64,000 bases of DNA from Sycobia sp. Sy_11 (taxonomy: Eukaryota > Arthropoda > Insecta > Hymenoptera > Epichrysomallidae), in contig JACCIC010000140.1 in assembly GCA_018907035.1 (NCBI GenBank), positions 1,123,501 through 1,187,500 on the forward strand, in the 5' to 3' direction. Position numbers and translations under genes: made by a program. Positions 23,769-35,234 of the stretch are shown here, one piece after another. The notes beneath the pieces are model-generated. The model was given only the letters and a program-made list of their open reading frames with translations, did no database searches and was not told the origin of the DNA. Numbering within the stretch: the first letter of the stretch is position 1; every line of letters begins with the position of its first letter.

Positions 23769-24187
23769 CCAATTGAATCAATTGAAAATAACCCGTAATA
23801 ATATCAATATATATTTATATTAACATTTATATTAACATTAATACATCAATATACAAAAATAATAAAGATAAAAGATAAACATTAAAAATTATAATGATAG
23901 TCAGACTGTCCTTGTATAAAATCACCCACGTAGAATAGTTTGAAAATAAAAATATTAGCTGACTAATGAGCAGCCGTAGCGAGCTCGAAACGTTAGACTA
24001 CGTCTTCAATATTTTTATTTTCAGATTAGTCTACGGGGGTGATTTTATACAAGGACAGTCTGACTGACATTATAATTCTTTAATGTTATTATTTTTTCTT
24101 CTTATTATTTTTGTAGATTGATGTATTAAAATTAATATAAATATAAACTGATATTATTACGCATTATTTTCGATCGATTTGATTGGC
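23769..24187. mobile_element. Foldback (long inverted repeat) element, possibly Penelope-like ends
   Basis: A left arm (about 23769-23956) is matched by an inverted right arm (about 24007-24187), so almost the whole 420 bp can fold on itself. The best core is a 29-bp perfect inverted match (23899-23927 against 24037-24065). Outside it the arms differ by scattered substitutions and small indels, suggesting an old insertion. The left arm also has an internal 12-bp tandem duplication near 23810-23835. The roughly 50-base loop carries a hammerhead-like string. Hammerhead motifs are documented in the repeated ends of Penelope-like elements, so an inverted pair of such ends is one reading; a non-autonomous foldback/MITE is the alternative. 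No clear target-site duplication and no transposase or reverse-transcriptase fragment were seen. Confidence 0.62.
23963..23995 (+). ncRNA. Hammerhead ribozyme-like core (degenerate)
   Basis: The string CTAATGAG, a potential stem-loop and CGAAACGTT occur in the order of a type I hammerhead (consensus CUGANGA, stem II, GAAA, short stem III, UH). The AGC/GCT segments can form a short stem II. The ACGT after GAA would give a palindromic two-base-pair stem III, as in the minimal hammerheads of retroelements. The first core strand reads CTAATGA, so the invariant G5 is replaced by A, which would be expected to abolish self-cleavage. Stem I pairing is weak. This is probably a decayed copy or a chance resemblance. 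Confidence 0.33.
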
Positions 24188-24700
24188 CTGTAAGACCAAT
24201 GAAAATATTTACTAATTAATAATTCGTAATGCCGTACTTCGTTACTTGTGCCTCCTCTTGCCCGCCATCCGTCGCACTCGCGCGCCCCATTAAACCATAT
24301 TATCGTCATTTGGATCGTCGCTTATTCTACCCCCACCCTCCAGACTCTGCATACGCAGCACCCGCGCGATGTAAGAAGCGCGGGCTTCAATTATTATCGT
24401 TCTGCGCGCGGAAAAGCTCGCGGCGTCACCAAAAGCGCCCTCGGACGAACGGGCAGAGACTCGTCCCCGTGCCTACTTCGTATACATCGGCGACCGCGGG
24501 CTTTTAACAGCCCCCTCCCCCTCCCCCCAAGCAAAGCGCCCCCTATCCGTGACTCGAAAGTCGTACGTGTATGCGCGCAGGTACACAGAGGCGCCGGGTG
24601 CGACTAAACGACGCGGTCGGGGCGGAGGGGGCGGGGAGGCGGTGCAGTTGACGCCGACGCGAGCGGCATGATTTAATTACCGGGTGATTAATGAGTCGGT

Positions 24701-24741
24701 GGGCGAGGGGGTTGGGGGGTTGGGAGTTTGGGGGCGGGGGG
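24701..24741 (+). other. G-quadruplex-capable sequence, six G runs
   Basis: Six runs of three to six G lie within 41 bp on the plus strand, separated by spacers of one to five bases. This satisfies the standard quadruplex pattern with runs to spare. Confidence 0.78.
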
Positions 24742-24948
24742 TTGAGCGTCGAGGCGAGACGGGGAAGTAATGCGCGAGCGGCAAGGCGTCACGGCGCTTC
24801 ATAACGTCTCCTGCAGTCGATGGCTGGATGGAGCCTCGCACCCCCCCCCCACCCCCCTCGCCCAGAAGCCGGGTGAATTTGACGAGAGGCTGCCTGTCTG
24901 TATGTCTCTCCGCTTGCGGGATCTCGTTTTTTTTTCTGCCTCTCGCGC

Positions 24949-24980
24949 CACACACACACGCGCGCGTGCGCGCGCGCATA
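24949..24980. repeat. Compound (CA)n(CG)n alternating tract
   Basis: Thirty-two bases of uninterrupted pyrimidine-purine alternation, CA units first and then mainly CG. A TA-rich run follows immediately. Confidence 0.88.
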
Positions 24981-25039
24981 TCTATATATAGTTTTCGAAC
25001 TTTGTTAGTGCGGGCGTTATGCGGGTGAGCATTATTGTT

Positions 25040-26500
25040 TTGGACAAAGAGGCCAGGGAAATCGAGGGAAACGAGGTTATTTTTTTATCTCTATGTTTTA
25101 AGCGGTGGATTGGTTAATGTATTCGAGTATTGTGTGTAGGGGCGGAATAGATGTTCTTATTAAATGCATTATTGGCAGTATGGGCGAGATGAGAGCGCGC
25201 AAATGACCAATGTCCTAATAATATTGTAAATAATTGGAGACATTGAATGGACTTCATCCACAGATACACGGCATAAATTCCTCGCAATAAAGACTGTATT
25301 AAATCTGTCATTTGTATTAGCTTCGTTTTTGATTCTATAGAGAAAAAGTCCTTCTTGCGCATTTTTATTCCTAGGTTCATTTTTTTTTTTCGAATATAAA
25401 AGATATAAGATTGATGCATGAATTTCTTTTAGTTTAAGATTTTATTGAGAACAGGTTTATTTCGTAATTTTTCATTCTTAATGCCGAGCGATCTTTTTAA
25501 TCAACGAGAATATGCGAATAACTCTTTGCTTCTTTATTACTCTAAATTACTTGATTAGTGCACTTTTGCTCCAACGAAGTATTATGACCATAAATATTCA
25601 TTGCTGTATGATGTCGTTTCATTTTATAACGTATCATTATGATCACTCGATTATCCGTGGGATACTTCATTGATATCTGCTAATTGTCAAGAAACAGCTG
25701 GCTTGTGTCGGAGTAGAGCCATTAATTAGACAGTAAGGGGGACCCCTTTCTTTAGCAGAATTCCGTTAATCAACGAGATTACCTCTGCTACCATTCTGCT
25801 ATCGGTTTATCTAGCGCTCGCAATTCTATTAATTCTATTAAAATCGAAGATACTCGGAATCTTTCGTATTTTTCAAACATCTAACTTGGAGAATTCTTCA
25901 CGGCAAATCCGCTTGTATTATTAGTTTGAGGAAAATTTTATCAGATAATATTCGTATATTGAAGTTTTTTTACGCTGCACTCCTGAAACTTGACTCAGCA
26001 ACTTTGATTTCTTTACGAAACGTATCTTTTTCATGTATGCTATCTATACGAAATGATGAATTTTATTAGTAGGTTATGTTTTCCAATAAAAACCATTGTT
26101 TCTTCCTTTTTTACAATGATATTTGTTAATATATTACATTATCAAGACTGTAGGATCGATAAAACTATTTATTAATTTAATGACATTTGTGCAATAGGCG
26201 AATCAAATCCTGAATGAATTTAATGATTAATTTATCGATAAGTAATAAATTAGCATAAATTTTTTATCCAGTCATTTATTCAATTGAAATAAAATATAAA
26301 TTAAATTGGCTCTTTTGTCACATGAAGAGAGGTTTCAGTTGAATATATTAAAAGAATGTAAGGAAATAAAACTATTTTATTAAAATTGAAGTAATGAATC
26401 AGATTAGTAAATGAAATATATATATATATACAGGTATAAGATGTCTGTTTATACTTAACCATCTATATGAAAGTGGCTGCGAAGCCAGTTGGTGGGGTGG
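25040..26500. other. AT-rich stretch, nothing coding recognised
   Basis: About 1.5 kb of mainly AT-rich DNA with a short AT array at 26416-26430. The segment 25660-25810 is more balanced and non-repetitive and includes TTAATTA-type homeodomain-like words. That is suggestive of non-coding regulatory sequence but not diagnostic. Confidence 0.45.
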
Positions 26501-27360
26501 CTTACCTTCAGTCCACGATAACCCATTCTCATTGCACGCGGATGAGAATTTTGAAACTATTACAGATCGCAAAGTGTATTGAGCGGAAGAGTTTTGAAAA
26601 GAGATCGACTCAGGATGAACTTCATTAAGAGCTCAAGTTCAACGATTGGTAGGATCGTGGAACGACGAATTATTTTTTCGAACGGAGGATCGACCGGGGA
26701 CTCCCAAAGAGGTGACAATTTTACAAGTGAAAAGTTCGTTGCGAAATCGAATATCGATGTTTGTCGATCGCAGTCGCAACTGAATTACGCGAGTTCGTAC
26801 GGTCTGTCTGTCAAGTTTACGCGATCGCTGCCCCCCTGGCAAAACGCGTGTAATCGTGGCCGCGCCACGATTGGCAATTATCGAAAAAATTGAGCATTTT
26901 TTATACGGCTCTCAGACCGAATTTGAAGTTTTTCTCCGCGTAAAATTTTGCTCCACCTTAAGAGTCCTGGGTCAACAATAGAGGGGGAAAACAAATAAAA
27001 ATTAACCGCTAAATCGCGATAAATCTGGATTTTTGTTCCATACCAAATTCAACCTTTTCTGGATTTAAAGATTTTTGCCGTCAGCAATGATTTTTCGCAA
27101 TATCTATTTGAGACAATAAAAACGGAATACTCCGTACAAAGAATTAGTCGATACGTTCGTTTATAGATATATACATGTCGAGTATCCAGTGTCGCTCGAG
27201 CAGACACAGATCAAACACATATATAGGTAGCTCGCGTTTTGTTCCCCGTGCGTCTTTGACCGTATTATTCTATATGTATCGCACGGTATACAAAACTCGC
27301 CCCGCGGAGACGCGCGCGTCCCAAGGATCGCGCACGTCACGGAATAAATTGTTTCCGCCT
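26500..27360. other. Balanced-composition stretch without a recognised gene
   Basis: The composition is closer to even, with some CpG. An open frame at about 26579-26893 begins with TTG and matches no family. A GC-rich perfect hairpin lies at 26852-26872. Confidence 0.4.
26852..26872. repeat. Perfect 9-bp hairpin with 3-base loop
   Basis: AATCGTGGC (26852-26860) and GCCACGATT (26864-26872) are exact complements around the loop CGC. Confidence 0.88.
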
Positions 27361-27363
27361 CGT

Positions 27364-27368
<5 letters not shown>

Positions 27369-27402
<34 letters not shown>
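27369..27402. repeat. (GA)n microsatellite
   Basis: A perfect 34-bp GA array followed by a short GACAGATAGA stretch. Confidence 0.96.
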
Positions 27403-27406
<4 letters not shown>

Positions 27407-27419
27407 TAGAGGCTCGATT

Positions 27420-29100
27420 TGCGGTTCGCTTTTAGCCGTGCGGAAACCTTTCGAACCGTGATGATCGAACGAGTGCGCTTATTCGAGGTTTTTTTCCAAT
27501 TTTTTTTTTGTTCTTTGTTTCCGTTTCGTATTTTTTTTCTATAAAAATGCAATTGCTTGAACCGTATAGTACGGTGTATTATCGAATTGAAAGAAAACGT
27601 TCGCATTGATGAATTGAAAAATATTTCTGCGTGTGTAGAATAAAAAGATAAGTCGAATTATGCAATAATCATAAAGCAATGCATACGTTAACGTAAATGA
27701 TAATACAGTTGAAAAATTGTACGAATTAAAAGTTACAACGCTTTCAATAGTAAAAGTTTAGTTTAATTTATTATTTAATCGATACAGAACTTCACATTTG
27801 GATTTTGTATGGAATGGGATGAAAAGTTTTTGCCATGGCAAAGCAAAGTATTTTAGACTTACAAGTGAAATGCAGCTTTCTCGATCTTTCTCATTCTGTC
27901 GATTTTTATTTTCCCATAATTTTGCTGTCCACTGTACGCAGGAACCTGAATCGTTAAACTTTTGTGTGTATTTTTTGTCTTCGTTTTTGTTTTTGTTTTC
28001 ATAAGCGCCGATCCCTCCAAGCGTCGCCAGGCCATGCCGAATTTCACGGTAAAAAAATGGAGCAATTTAGCCGTTTTAATTGGAACCGCTGGACGCGGCG
28101 GTTCAGTCGAGGAATATACGGTCGGTCGACGTGTCGTCGGACGGGACGCTGACATGGTCCACTGAAAGACGAGCCGATACGTTACCAGCCGCGGTATGTA
28201 ATACCGCTGACCGGGACATGGGGAGCGAAATATTTACTCCCTCGAATGAAGGACTGCCTCGAGGACCAGTTATATCTGTTACAGATCGTATTATACTGAA
28301 GGAAGCTATTTCTTCTTAAAAATATGACGTTCGACTAGTTTTTTGGTTGGTGAGGTTATTAGCGAAGAGTTGCCTATGTGGAATTATCTCTGAATTAAAT
28401 ATTCAGAGGATGTGTTACATTAATTCTATATATGAACGCTCTCTCGAAATTCCGTAAAGGTGCTTTGAAACGCACCGCTTTTTTATGCCAATTATTTCTG
28501 ACACGATAAATAAAATAATAGTTGTTCAGCCTTCTATGCATAAATATTGCATCACTTGTCCGCACACGATATTAAAGGATACAGAAGGACACAAATTTAA
28601 ATCAATAATAGAATTATATATTTATTTAAACATATTAAAATTATAAGGACGTCGTTATAGATGTCGCTTACATCTGGCAGCACTCGCTAATGATGTTTAT
28701 AGACGCTTTTTACGGCGGGCTATTAATCTAAGATTTTAATTCATTCGTAATTGATTAATGTTGATACAAAACAGTCTGATACATGAATTTTATATATTCA
28801 CTGAAAATCATTTCGATTATTGTCAGTGAAATCCAGCTACCAGTCATTATTTTAGCATAAATTTTCTTTCGTATTTTTATCTTTTTAATTGAAAAAATTT
28901 AACTTGAAATTAATATTTTAATGAATTTCTTCTTCCTTAATCATCGTAATAAGATTAATAATTATTGGAAGCAATGTGTTCTAAAAATAAATGATAAATC
29001 TGAAGGCTGTCATATATCGATTAATATAAAAAAAAGACATTCGCAAACGCATCCACCATCATTTCTAATCGAGTATTCTCCAAAATTGCCGAATTGTAAA
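27420..29100. other. Mainly AT-rich stretch, nothing recognised
   Basis: AT-rich DNA with a short, more GC-balanced part at about 28010-28260. Three short overlapping frames are open there, none recognisable. Confidence 0.45.
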
Positions 29101-29109
29101 ACGGAACTT

Positions 29110-30335
29110 GATCGAATTCGCGGCAGAGACATCAGGCTCATTGACGGTCGTACGTCTGCGCAGAAAAGTTACGGAAAAAGCAAAAGGGTTGAGGCAAAAG
29201 TCCGCGAAGAACCGCGGCAGAAAGGGCCCCGCGCCCGAATTTAACGAGACGCCCGCGAGACGAGGGAAGTGGCGCCGCTGCCGGTTGCGCGCTGTGAAAT
29301 CACGGCGGACCGCGAGCAGCCCTCTCTATTCACGCGTGACGTTTTAATTTAACGGTTCTGCCGGGGGTGGGGCTGGCTAGGGGGAGGGGGAGTGGAGAGA
29401 GTTCGTTTCGTCCCGTATTAATACGTACGCGTACGCGCTTGGCTTTTTTTTCTCTCCCCAAAGTTAACCACCTCGGCCGAACGCGGCAGTATGTGGTTGG
29501 GTGACGAGCGAGTAATTTGAGGAGGGGGGGGGGGAGCGCCGCCTCCGCCGCCGTTAATTACGCGAACTCGTCGCCCCCGTTGGTTGAGCTCGGTTTTCCG
29601 TAGCGCGGAGGGCTCCTTTCGCGAGTTTCGCTTTCGATCATTACCATGCTCGGATCGTATTCAATTGAGATTTTTTTTCTTTCCTAACGCGAAGTCTAAT
29701 GTTCTGTACAGACGTTGTCTTGATTACGTATAGAACGCTTGGCGTTACGTTGAACGCTCGTGGCTCGCGACAATTGTCAAATTTTTCAACTCGCCAACGG
29801 GACACTGCAGCGGCGACAAAATCACATCGAGACATTCTTGAAAAATCATGCGAACATCTTAGAGTCTACATGAGCACTGCAACGAGCGTGGAAATTCGTG
29901 CGCGAAATGGACTTCGAGCGAATCGAGTCCGGTCGAAAGGAGGAAAGGGCGGCGCGTAAACGCAATCGGGGAGGCTCCTCAGAAGAAATTCCCTCCGCCA
30001 AAGCGCGAGATCCCCCTTGATTTGCGCGAGATCGCGCCTCACGGGGGCCGAGCTCCTTTGATCTGTCGGGCGGCGAAGAAAATTACCGCCCCGGCCGACT
30101 TCCATCGTCGGCCCGATCGAGATGGGAAGATGACCTGCCTCGGCCATCCATTTTCCCCCTCCCCCGTTCGCGCCGCGTTCGATACGACGAAAGATACGGC
30201 TCGCAGACCCGATTGCCAATGGAGTGCGGACGAGTCCCGAGAGTAATTGGCGCGGGGGCATCGGGTATATTTTGTCAGGTGGGAATCGCGTAGATCTTTC
30301 GAGCTCGGGCAACTTTTCGTTGGCCCGCGCGCGTT
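29110..30335. other. GC-rich, CpG-dense patch (about 1.2 kb)
   Basis: This long CpG-rich block contains a G-quadruplex-capable run (29363-29390) and an 11-G run (29524-29534). A minus-strand frame of 148 codons (29866-30312) and several plus-strand frames are open together, which points to stop-codon depletion by composition. Confidence 0.52.
29363..29390 (+). other. G-quadruplex-capable sequence
   Basis: Four runs of four or five G lie within 28 bp, separated by spacers of one, seven and one bases. Confidence 0.7.
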
Positions 30336-30339
30336 TGTA

Positions 30340-32247
30340 TTATTCGCGTTCGATGAGATACTCTGGATTTTCCAGAGCCACTGCGACTTTTTCGTTATTT
30401 ATCAGTGAAAAATTCAGCGGGAAATCTATATTTAGCGATGAAGACAATTGAGTTTTCTTTTGTACAAGACTATGCACAATACTAACATGGAATGCGCAAT
30501 TAACATTATATAATCAGAGACAATCACGAATGCCTATATGATACGCATTTGTTCTTTAATTAATCTGTGCACATATTAATATGTAAAGATACTTGAGAAT
30601 ACAAAATATTGTTGAAAAAAAGACATATAATTACATATATAAAAACACGAATATTATTTAACGTAATCTTATCATAAATTATTTTATATTATGAATATTC
30701 ATTCACTGCTGATTTGCCTACTTCGTGGTTGGAAAATGTTTTGGGAATGGAAAATAATTCGAGGCAGCTTGATTGGTCAGCTAGGGTGACTGAGGAAGTA
30801 ATTCAAACTGTGATTTCATAGTCAGAATTTTGCTTCACTACCCGTTGTTGAATAAAAAAAAATATCAAAAATTGTCCAAATACGACCCTTTTCTTTGATT
30901 TTGGTAGTACCCCCATCCCGTCTTTGTTAATTTTACAAGAAATAAAATTGTTCCTTTTTTAAATAATGATAATTTAAACTAATATTCATTAATTAAACTA
31001 ATGGCCCATTAAATGATAAGCATGATAATCGTTTATGCTCTGAAAGAAATTAATTAATGTACATAAATTTCTATTTTTCAGGTGAGATATCGAATATCAT
31101 TATGACTATTAGATTATAAGTATGCTGAATTGGGTAAGTCCACTTCTCTGTTGGTATTTATCCTACTAGGTTTACGTAAATATTAGTCGAGAACTAAGAT
31201 TAGCAGGTACTGTTCTCGAATACGTAGTGAGAGGAAAACCATAACACCGATATCTATTGATCATTTACGATAAGCATAGTGTCCACTATCTGGATGGGTG
31301 AATGTTCAAGTGATCGTTCAAGCTCTCTTGTCCCTTAGGTATATCTTCAGAATGCTCTCTCCACATTACGAGTAAGAGTTCGATACCTCAATCTCCAATT
31401 GTAAAACGTATATAAAATTTGATCAGTTACAATAGTAGAATTTTGTTACGGACCATTCTAACATCAAAATCACAACTTTACAATGATTTTTTTTTTTGTT
31501 TTTCTGGTGAAAAATATAGTCGCATGCTAATATTTCATTTGATTTTTACATCGTGCGCGAGTTATCTTAGTATCTAGTTATCTAGTATATTCTCCTATTA
31601 CTAGTCAAATTAGGGAACTAGACTTTGAAGAATATCTTAAATTCTAATTAAATATTTATAAAAAGTTAATAATACATCCTTGTTTCGAGAACAAAAAAGT
31701 AAAAATAAAGTAGCTAAAGCAGTGGCTTTATTCTTAAAAAAAAAATTTTTATGCTGTTTTTACTTTTTTTAATACTGCGTAGTAAATTACAGGGTCTCTT
31801 AATATCATTTGCCATCGCTTATTTTAAGTGACATTCTCGTAAAGATTATATAAGATTTTATTTAATACAATATAGGTCAACAATGGAATCAAAATAACTC
31901 CATACGAAATACTGAGCTAAGTAAAAATATTGTATAACTAAAATTTCAATTGTAATTCCACCTTTGATTTAAATGACGATGACAAACAGTAGATCAAAAT
32001 ATAAATGACGCTATCTTTGACTATTACTAATCTCAGAAGTAATAGATTCTTACCGAAATATCACCATAAAAATTCTAAAAGGATTTATTATCCTTATATA
32101 TATATTCGCATAATTTACGAAAAGTTCGTATGAGAATAGAGTCTAAGAACCGGTCATGGCATTGTTGAAACAGTAAATGAGAACCTACGGGGTGCGTATA
32201 TAAACACCTCGCGCACAATGAAACCATAAACGTAATTCACGACTGGA

Positions 32248-32296
<49 letters not shown>

Positions 32297-33040
32297 CTAT
32301 ATGGCTATAAAAGCGGTAGGAGTTATTGTCTTGAGCTGATGGGATATAATAAAACTTTCTCTGTGTGCTTTTGACACCCTGCAATAGGTGAAACCGAGAT
32401 AGTGCAATCATTAGAACTGCTTTATGCCGATCCTTTCAGCCGGACATATTTGTATTTATTTATTTTTTCTAATCCTTATTACATAGAGATGTACTCGTAG
32501 ACTTATTTTTTAATTTCATCAATTTCAGACTAATGATTTAAACTAGTTCACATGTGACTGATATTTATTTTTTCCATAGTTTATTTTTATTACCCGCTGT
32601 AGAATTTTCGTTACAAATGCATGTTTCTCTGACTCACTAATTAGCACGATTTTTAAATCAGCTCTGTGCTGTTAAAGAAATGAAATACTTTGATAATAAT
32701 ACACATAATTTTCTAACGGAGCGTACGTCAGACAAATTAAACTCATGATTAGGTGTCATTGTTCAATTTTCCTTGGGGATGCTCATTAAAAGTTACAAAT
32801 TGTAAATTTTCTACGCTATACTACACAAAGCTCAGCATTCAAGAACGTCATTTTTTCGTCTTGAGGCATAAAATAAAATCAAGATCAAGTCACGAATATT
32901 ACTCGATCCTAAAACTTAATCTCTCCAAGACTCGAGTATATGTCGTCGTAAAATCTGTGCTTCTGACGCACTGTCGAATTAAATGACGACGCAATCCGTA
33001 GCCCACGTGTCTCTCTGCAAATTTTAGATACGAACGTTCG
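30340..33040. other. Long AT-rich stretch, nothing coding recognised
   Basis: About 2.7 kb of AT-rich DNA. The segment 31080-31400 is less simple in composition but has no coding frame. A T-arm-like string near 31378 is not backed by a tRNA cloverleaf. The TA array at 32251-32295 is listed separately. Confidence 0.5.
32251..32295. repeat. (AT)n microsatellite
   Basis: A perfect 45-bp AT array. Confidence 0.97.
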
Positions 33041-33049
33041 TTTTTTTTT

Positions 33050-33350
33050 TTTACAGCCCAGACGTTCCTTCGGCCATTAGCAGGGGAGCCCAAGTCCCTC
33101 GGTTGAGTTTTCCCATTCGTAAACATTGTCGGTCGCCCGCTTGAGATTCTCGAGCACCGCGCCACTGCGAGATCCGAAGCTCGGATCGGTTTCGGTGCCG
33201 GGGGAGAGCGATTTTCAGCCCGACATGTAACCGTATGGAAATATCCCCGGGATCCGGCATCGACAGGCCCGCGGCATTCCTAATAATCCATCGTCCCTTC
33301 TATGCGTTCGCTTAGAGATGGAGATCTGCCCCCCCCCCCAAATCCATCCT
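33050..33350. other. Small GC-rich patch with an 11-C run
   Basis: CpG-containing sequence ending with eleven consecutive C residues (33329-33339). Two overlapping minus-strand frames are open but unrecognised. Confidence 0.45.
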
Positions 33351-33359
33351 TCGGTACAT

Positions 33360-34840
33360 CCCGACATAACGAGCGCTCAATGCAAATTGGCAGACGTCTG
33401 ATCAAACGTCGGCATCCTAAGCAAACTACCCAGCTCCCATCGTGCTTACTTAGATGTGACTCGGATCGTTGGGGCTAAGTCTTGTCTACGTCTTTCTTGC
33501 GTTTCTCGATCCATTTTCTTCTTTTTTGTCTTTTTATTATATTACACATTGTATGAACAGCTTGGGCGAGTCGAATTTTCAGTATGGATTATAAGAGCGT
33601 TGTATTTATATGATACTTGAGCTCCGGTATACATGAACAGGCATACTGTTCCACTGATTTATTTTATTTAACTTTTCTCGCTTACGGGCGCCCCTCCAAC
33701 AACTTCAGCTTTATAGCTTTTAGCACGCATTTTCATGCCTTCGCCTAGCTTTAGCTACTGAGTTTTACTACTAGGAACTACTTCCAGTTTCAAAATATCG
33801 TAAATCTAGATTTGGCTTTATATAGATACGTTATCGTTATTCATGACTTGTATGATAGAGAATGTGATGTAAAATGAGAGGAATCATTGAAAATTGGAAT
33901 ATCATGCGAATGTCTATTCATTTTATAATAATAGTTGCAAGTCACCTATATTATTTGTCATTAAGAAAAATTGGCTGTACAATTGAAACGAAGCGTATAT
34001 TAGTTTTAGGAAATTTAAGGTTTATATCATTTCTAATTTAAGCAAGATAGCCTCGAAATGGAAATCTATCTCTGGGATTCTTTTAGCTTACGTGATCCGG
34101 ACAGTCCAAATCACATTCGATAACTCAACGGATCATTTTAGCTTCCATGTATACAGTAGTAATTCAAATCTTGACTTTCAATCAATAAATAATCGTCATG
34201 TTTTTACCATTGACCTAAGATTTATCGTTTGCATTGGACAAAGATTGAAGGACAAAATAGGACGTGTGAATATTTTAGGCAGGGTATATTTTGGCGAACT
34301 GTGCGGAATCGATAGATTATCATTGATCGATTCTCTTGTTTATGAAGAGCCTAAAAGAAACGAATAAACGACGATATTTTGCACGAAAAGCTCTGTGAGT
34401 AACAACAAAACAATTCGAACTTGCATTTAAACTTTGGAGAATTTCGAAAGGTTGTGGAGAGACTTTGACAAAGTAACATAAAATAAACGCTACGCGGGAT
34501 GTCAAAAATTAGTTAAGTTTTTGACTGCTAATAGCAGTCAAATTTATCACTCATATTGATTCACCCTATATTAACGACGAAGAGCCGATCGCCTTCATAT
34601 AGAATTTAGTCAAGAATAAATTTTAATTCATGCATTTCTCTAAATCTATAGAGATTAAAGATTTCTAAAAAACACGTGTAATTTTAACGGTCAGTTCACT
34701 AGAGGCAATTTAGATCGATGGCTTAAAATGCATATTTTTACGTAAAAAGTTACAAAGATCAGCCAATTTTCTGGACATTAGCACGTCGAAAATTATTCTA
34801 AAAGGATATCGAACGCACCCGGACATGATATAAACGACTT
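33360..34840. other. AT-rich stretch with overlapping hairpins
   Basis: Mainly AT-rich DNA. A 91-codon frame at 34092-34367 begins with GTG, matches no family and is not called. The hairpin pair at 34501-34542 is the only distinct structure. Confidence 0.45.
34501..34542. repeat. Two overlapping, mutually exclusive hairpins
   Basis: GTCAAAAA (34501-34508) pairs with TTTTTGAC (34518-34525). TTTGACTGCT (34520-34529) pairs with AGCAGTCAAA (34533-34542) around a 3-base loop. Both use 34520-34525, so only one can form at a time. Confidence 0.85.
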
Positions 34841-34849
34841 TCTCATATC

Positions 34850-35230
34850 TCGCAGCTCTTTCGTCGTCTAACGACCGACAGGCACGCGATCTCCTCCCTT
34901 TCGGCCGTGTCGGCGATAATCTCGGTAAGCGCTATCTTTGCGCGCGATAGGAAGATATCGCTTATCCGTGCCCGGACAGGCCCCGGTTCGGCCCCCTGAC
35001 CCGAAGTGTTTCGCTCGTTAAGCGAATTTCCCGCCTTGCGCGCGGTCGCCCAGTCAGATTTTTCTTACGGAGCCCCGTAATGGATATTAACGATCGTTTG
35101 TTTCAATAATGATACTACGTCGTCGGTCGGCAATAACGGATTACAAACGATCCTTGACTACTGATTTCGGATCGACGAAAGAGGCACGAACGTTGTGCGA
35201 ATGGAAGCGACGACGGCGAGGGAAATCTAA
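34850..35230. other. CpG-rich patch
   Basis: Moderately GC-rich sequence with many CpG steps and no recognised exon, repeat or RNA. Confidence 0.45.
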
Positions 35231-35234
35231 TGGC

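Larger units (their letters stand above)
24230..25030. other. GC-rich, CpG-dense patch with G-quadruplex and Z-DNA-type tracts
   Basis: One of the strongest GC-rich patches. It contains a G-quadruplex-capable run (24701-24741), a 10-C run (24841-24850) and a 32-bp alternating pyrimidine-purine tract (24949-24980). No exon was recognised. It could be a promoter-associated or enhancer-type CpG island, but no start site is evident. Confidence 0.52.

Noticed and set aside
29866..30312. 148-codon minus-strand frame
   Set aside because: Several frames on the other strand are open over the same CpG-rich DNA, and no family resemblance was seen.
31370..31400. tRNA T-arm-like string (GAGTTCGATACCTC)
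   Set aside because: The T stem is imperfect and no D arm, anticodon arm or acceptor stem could be placed around it.
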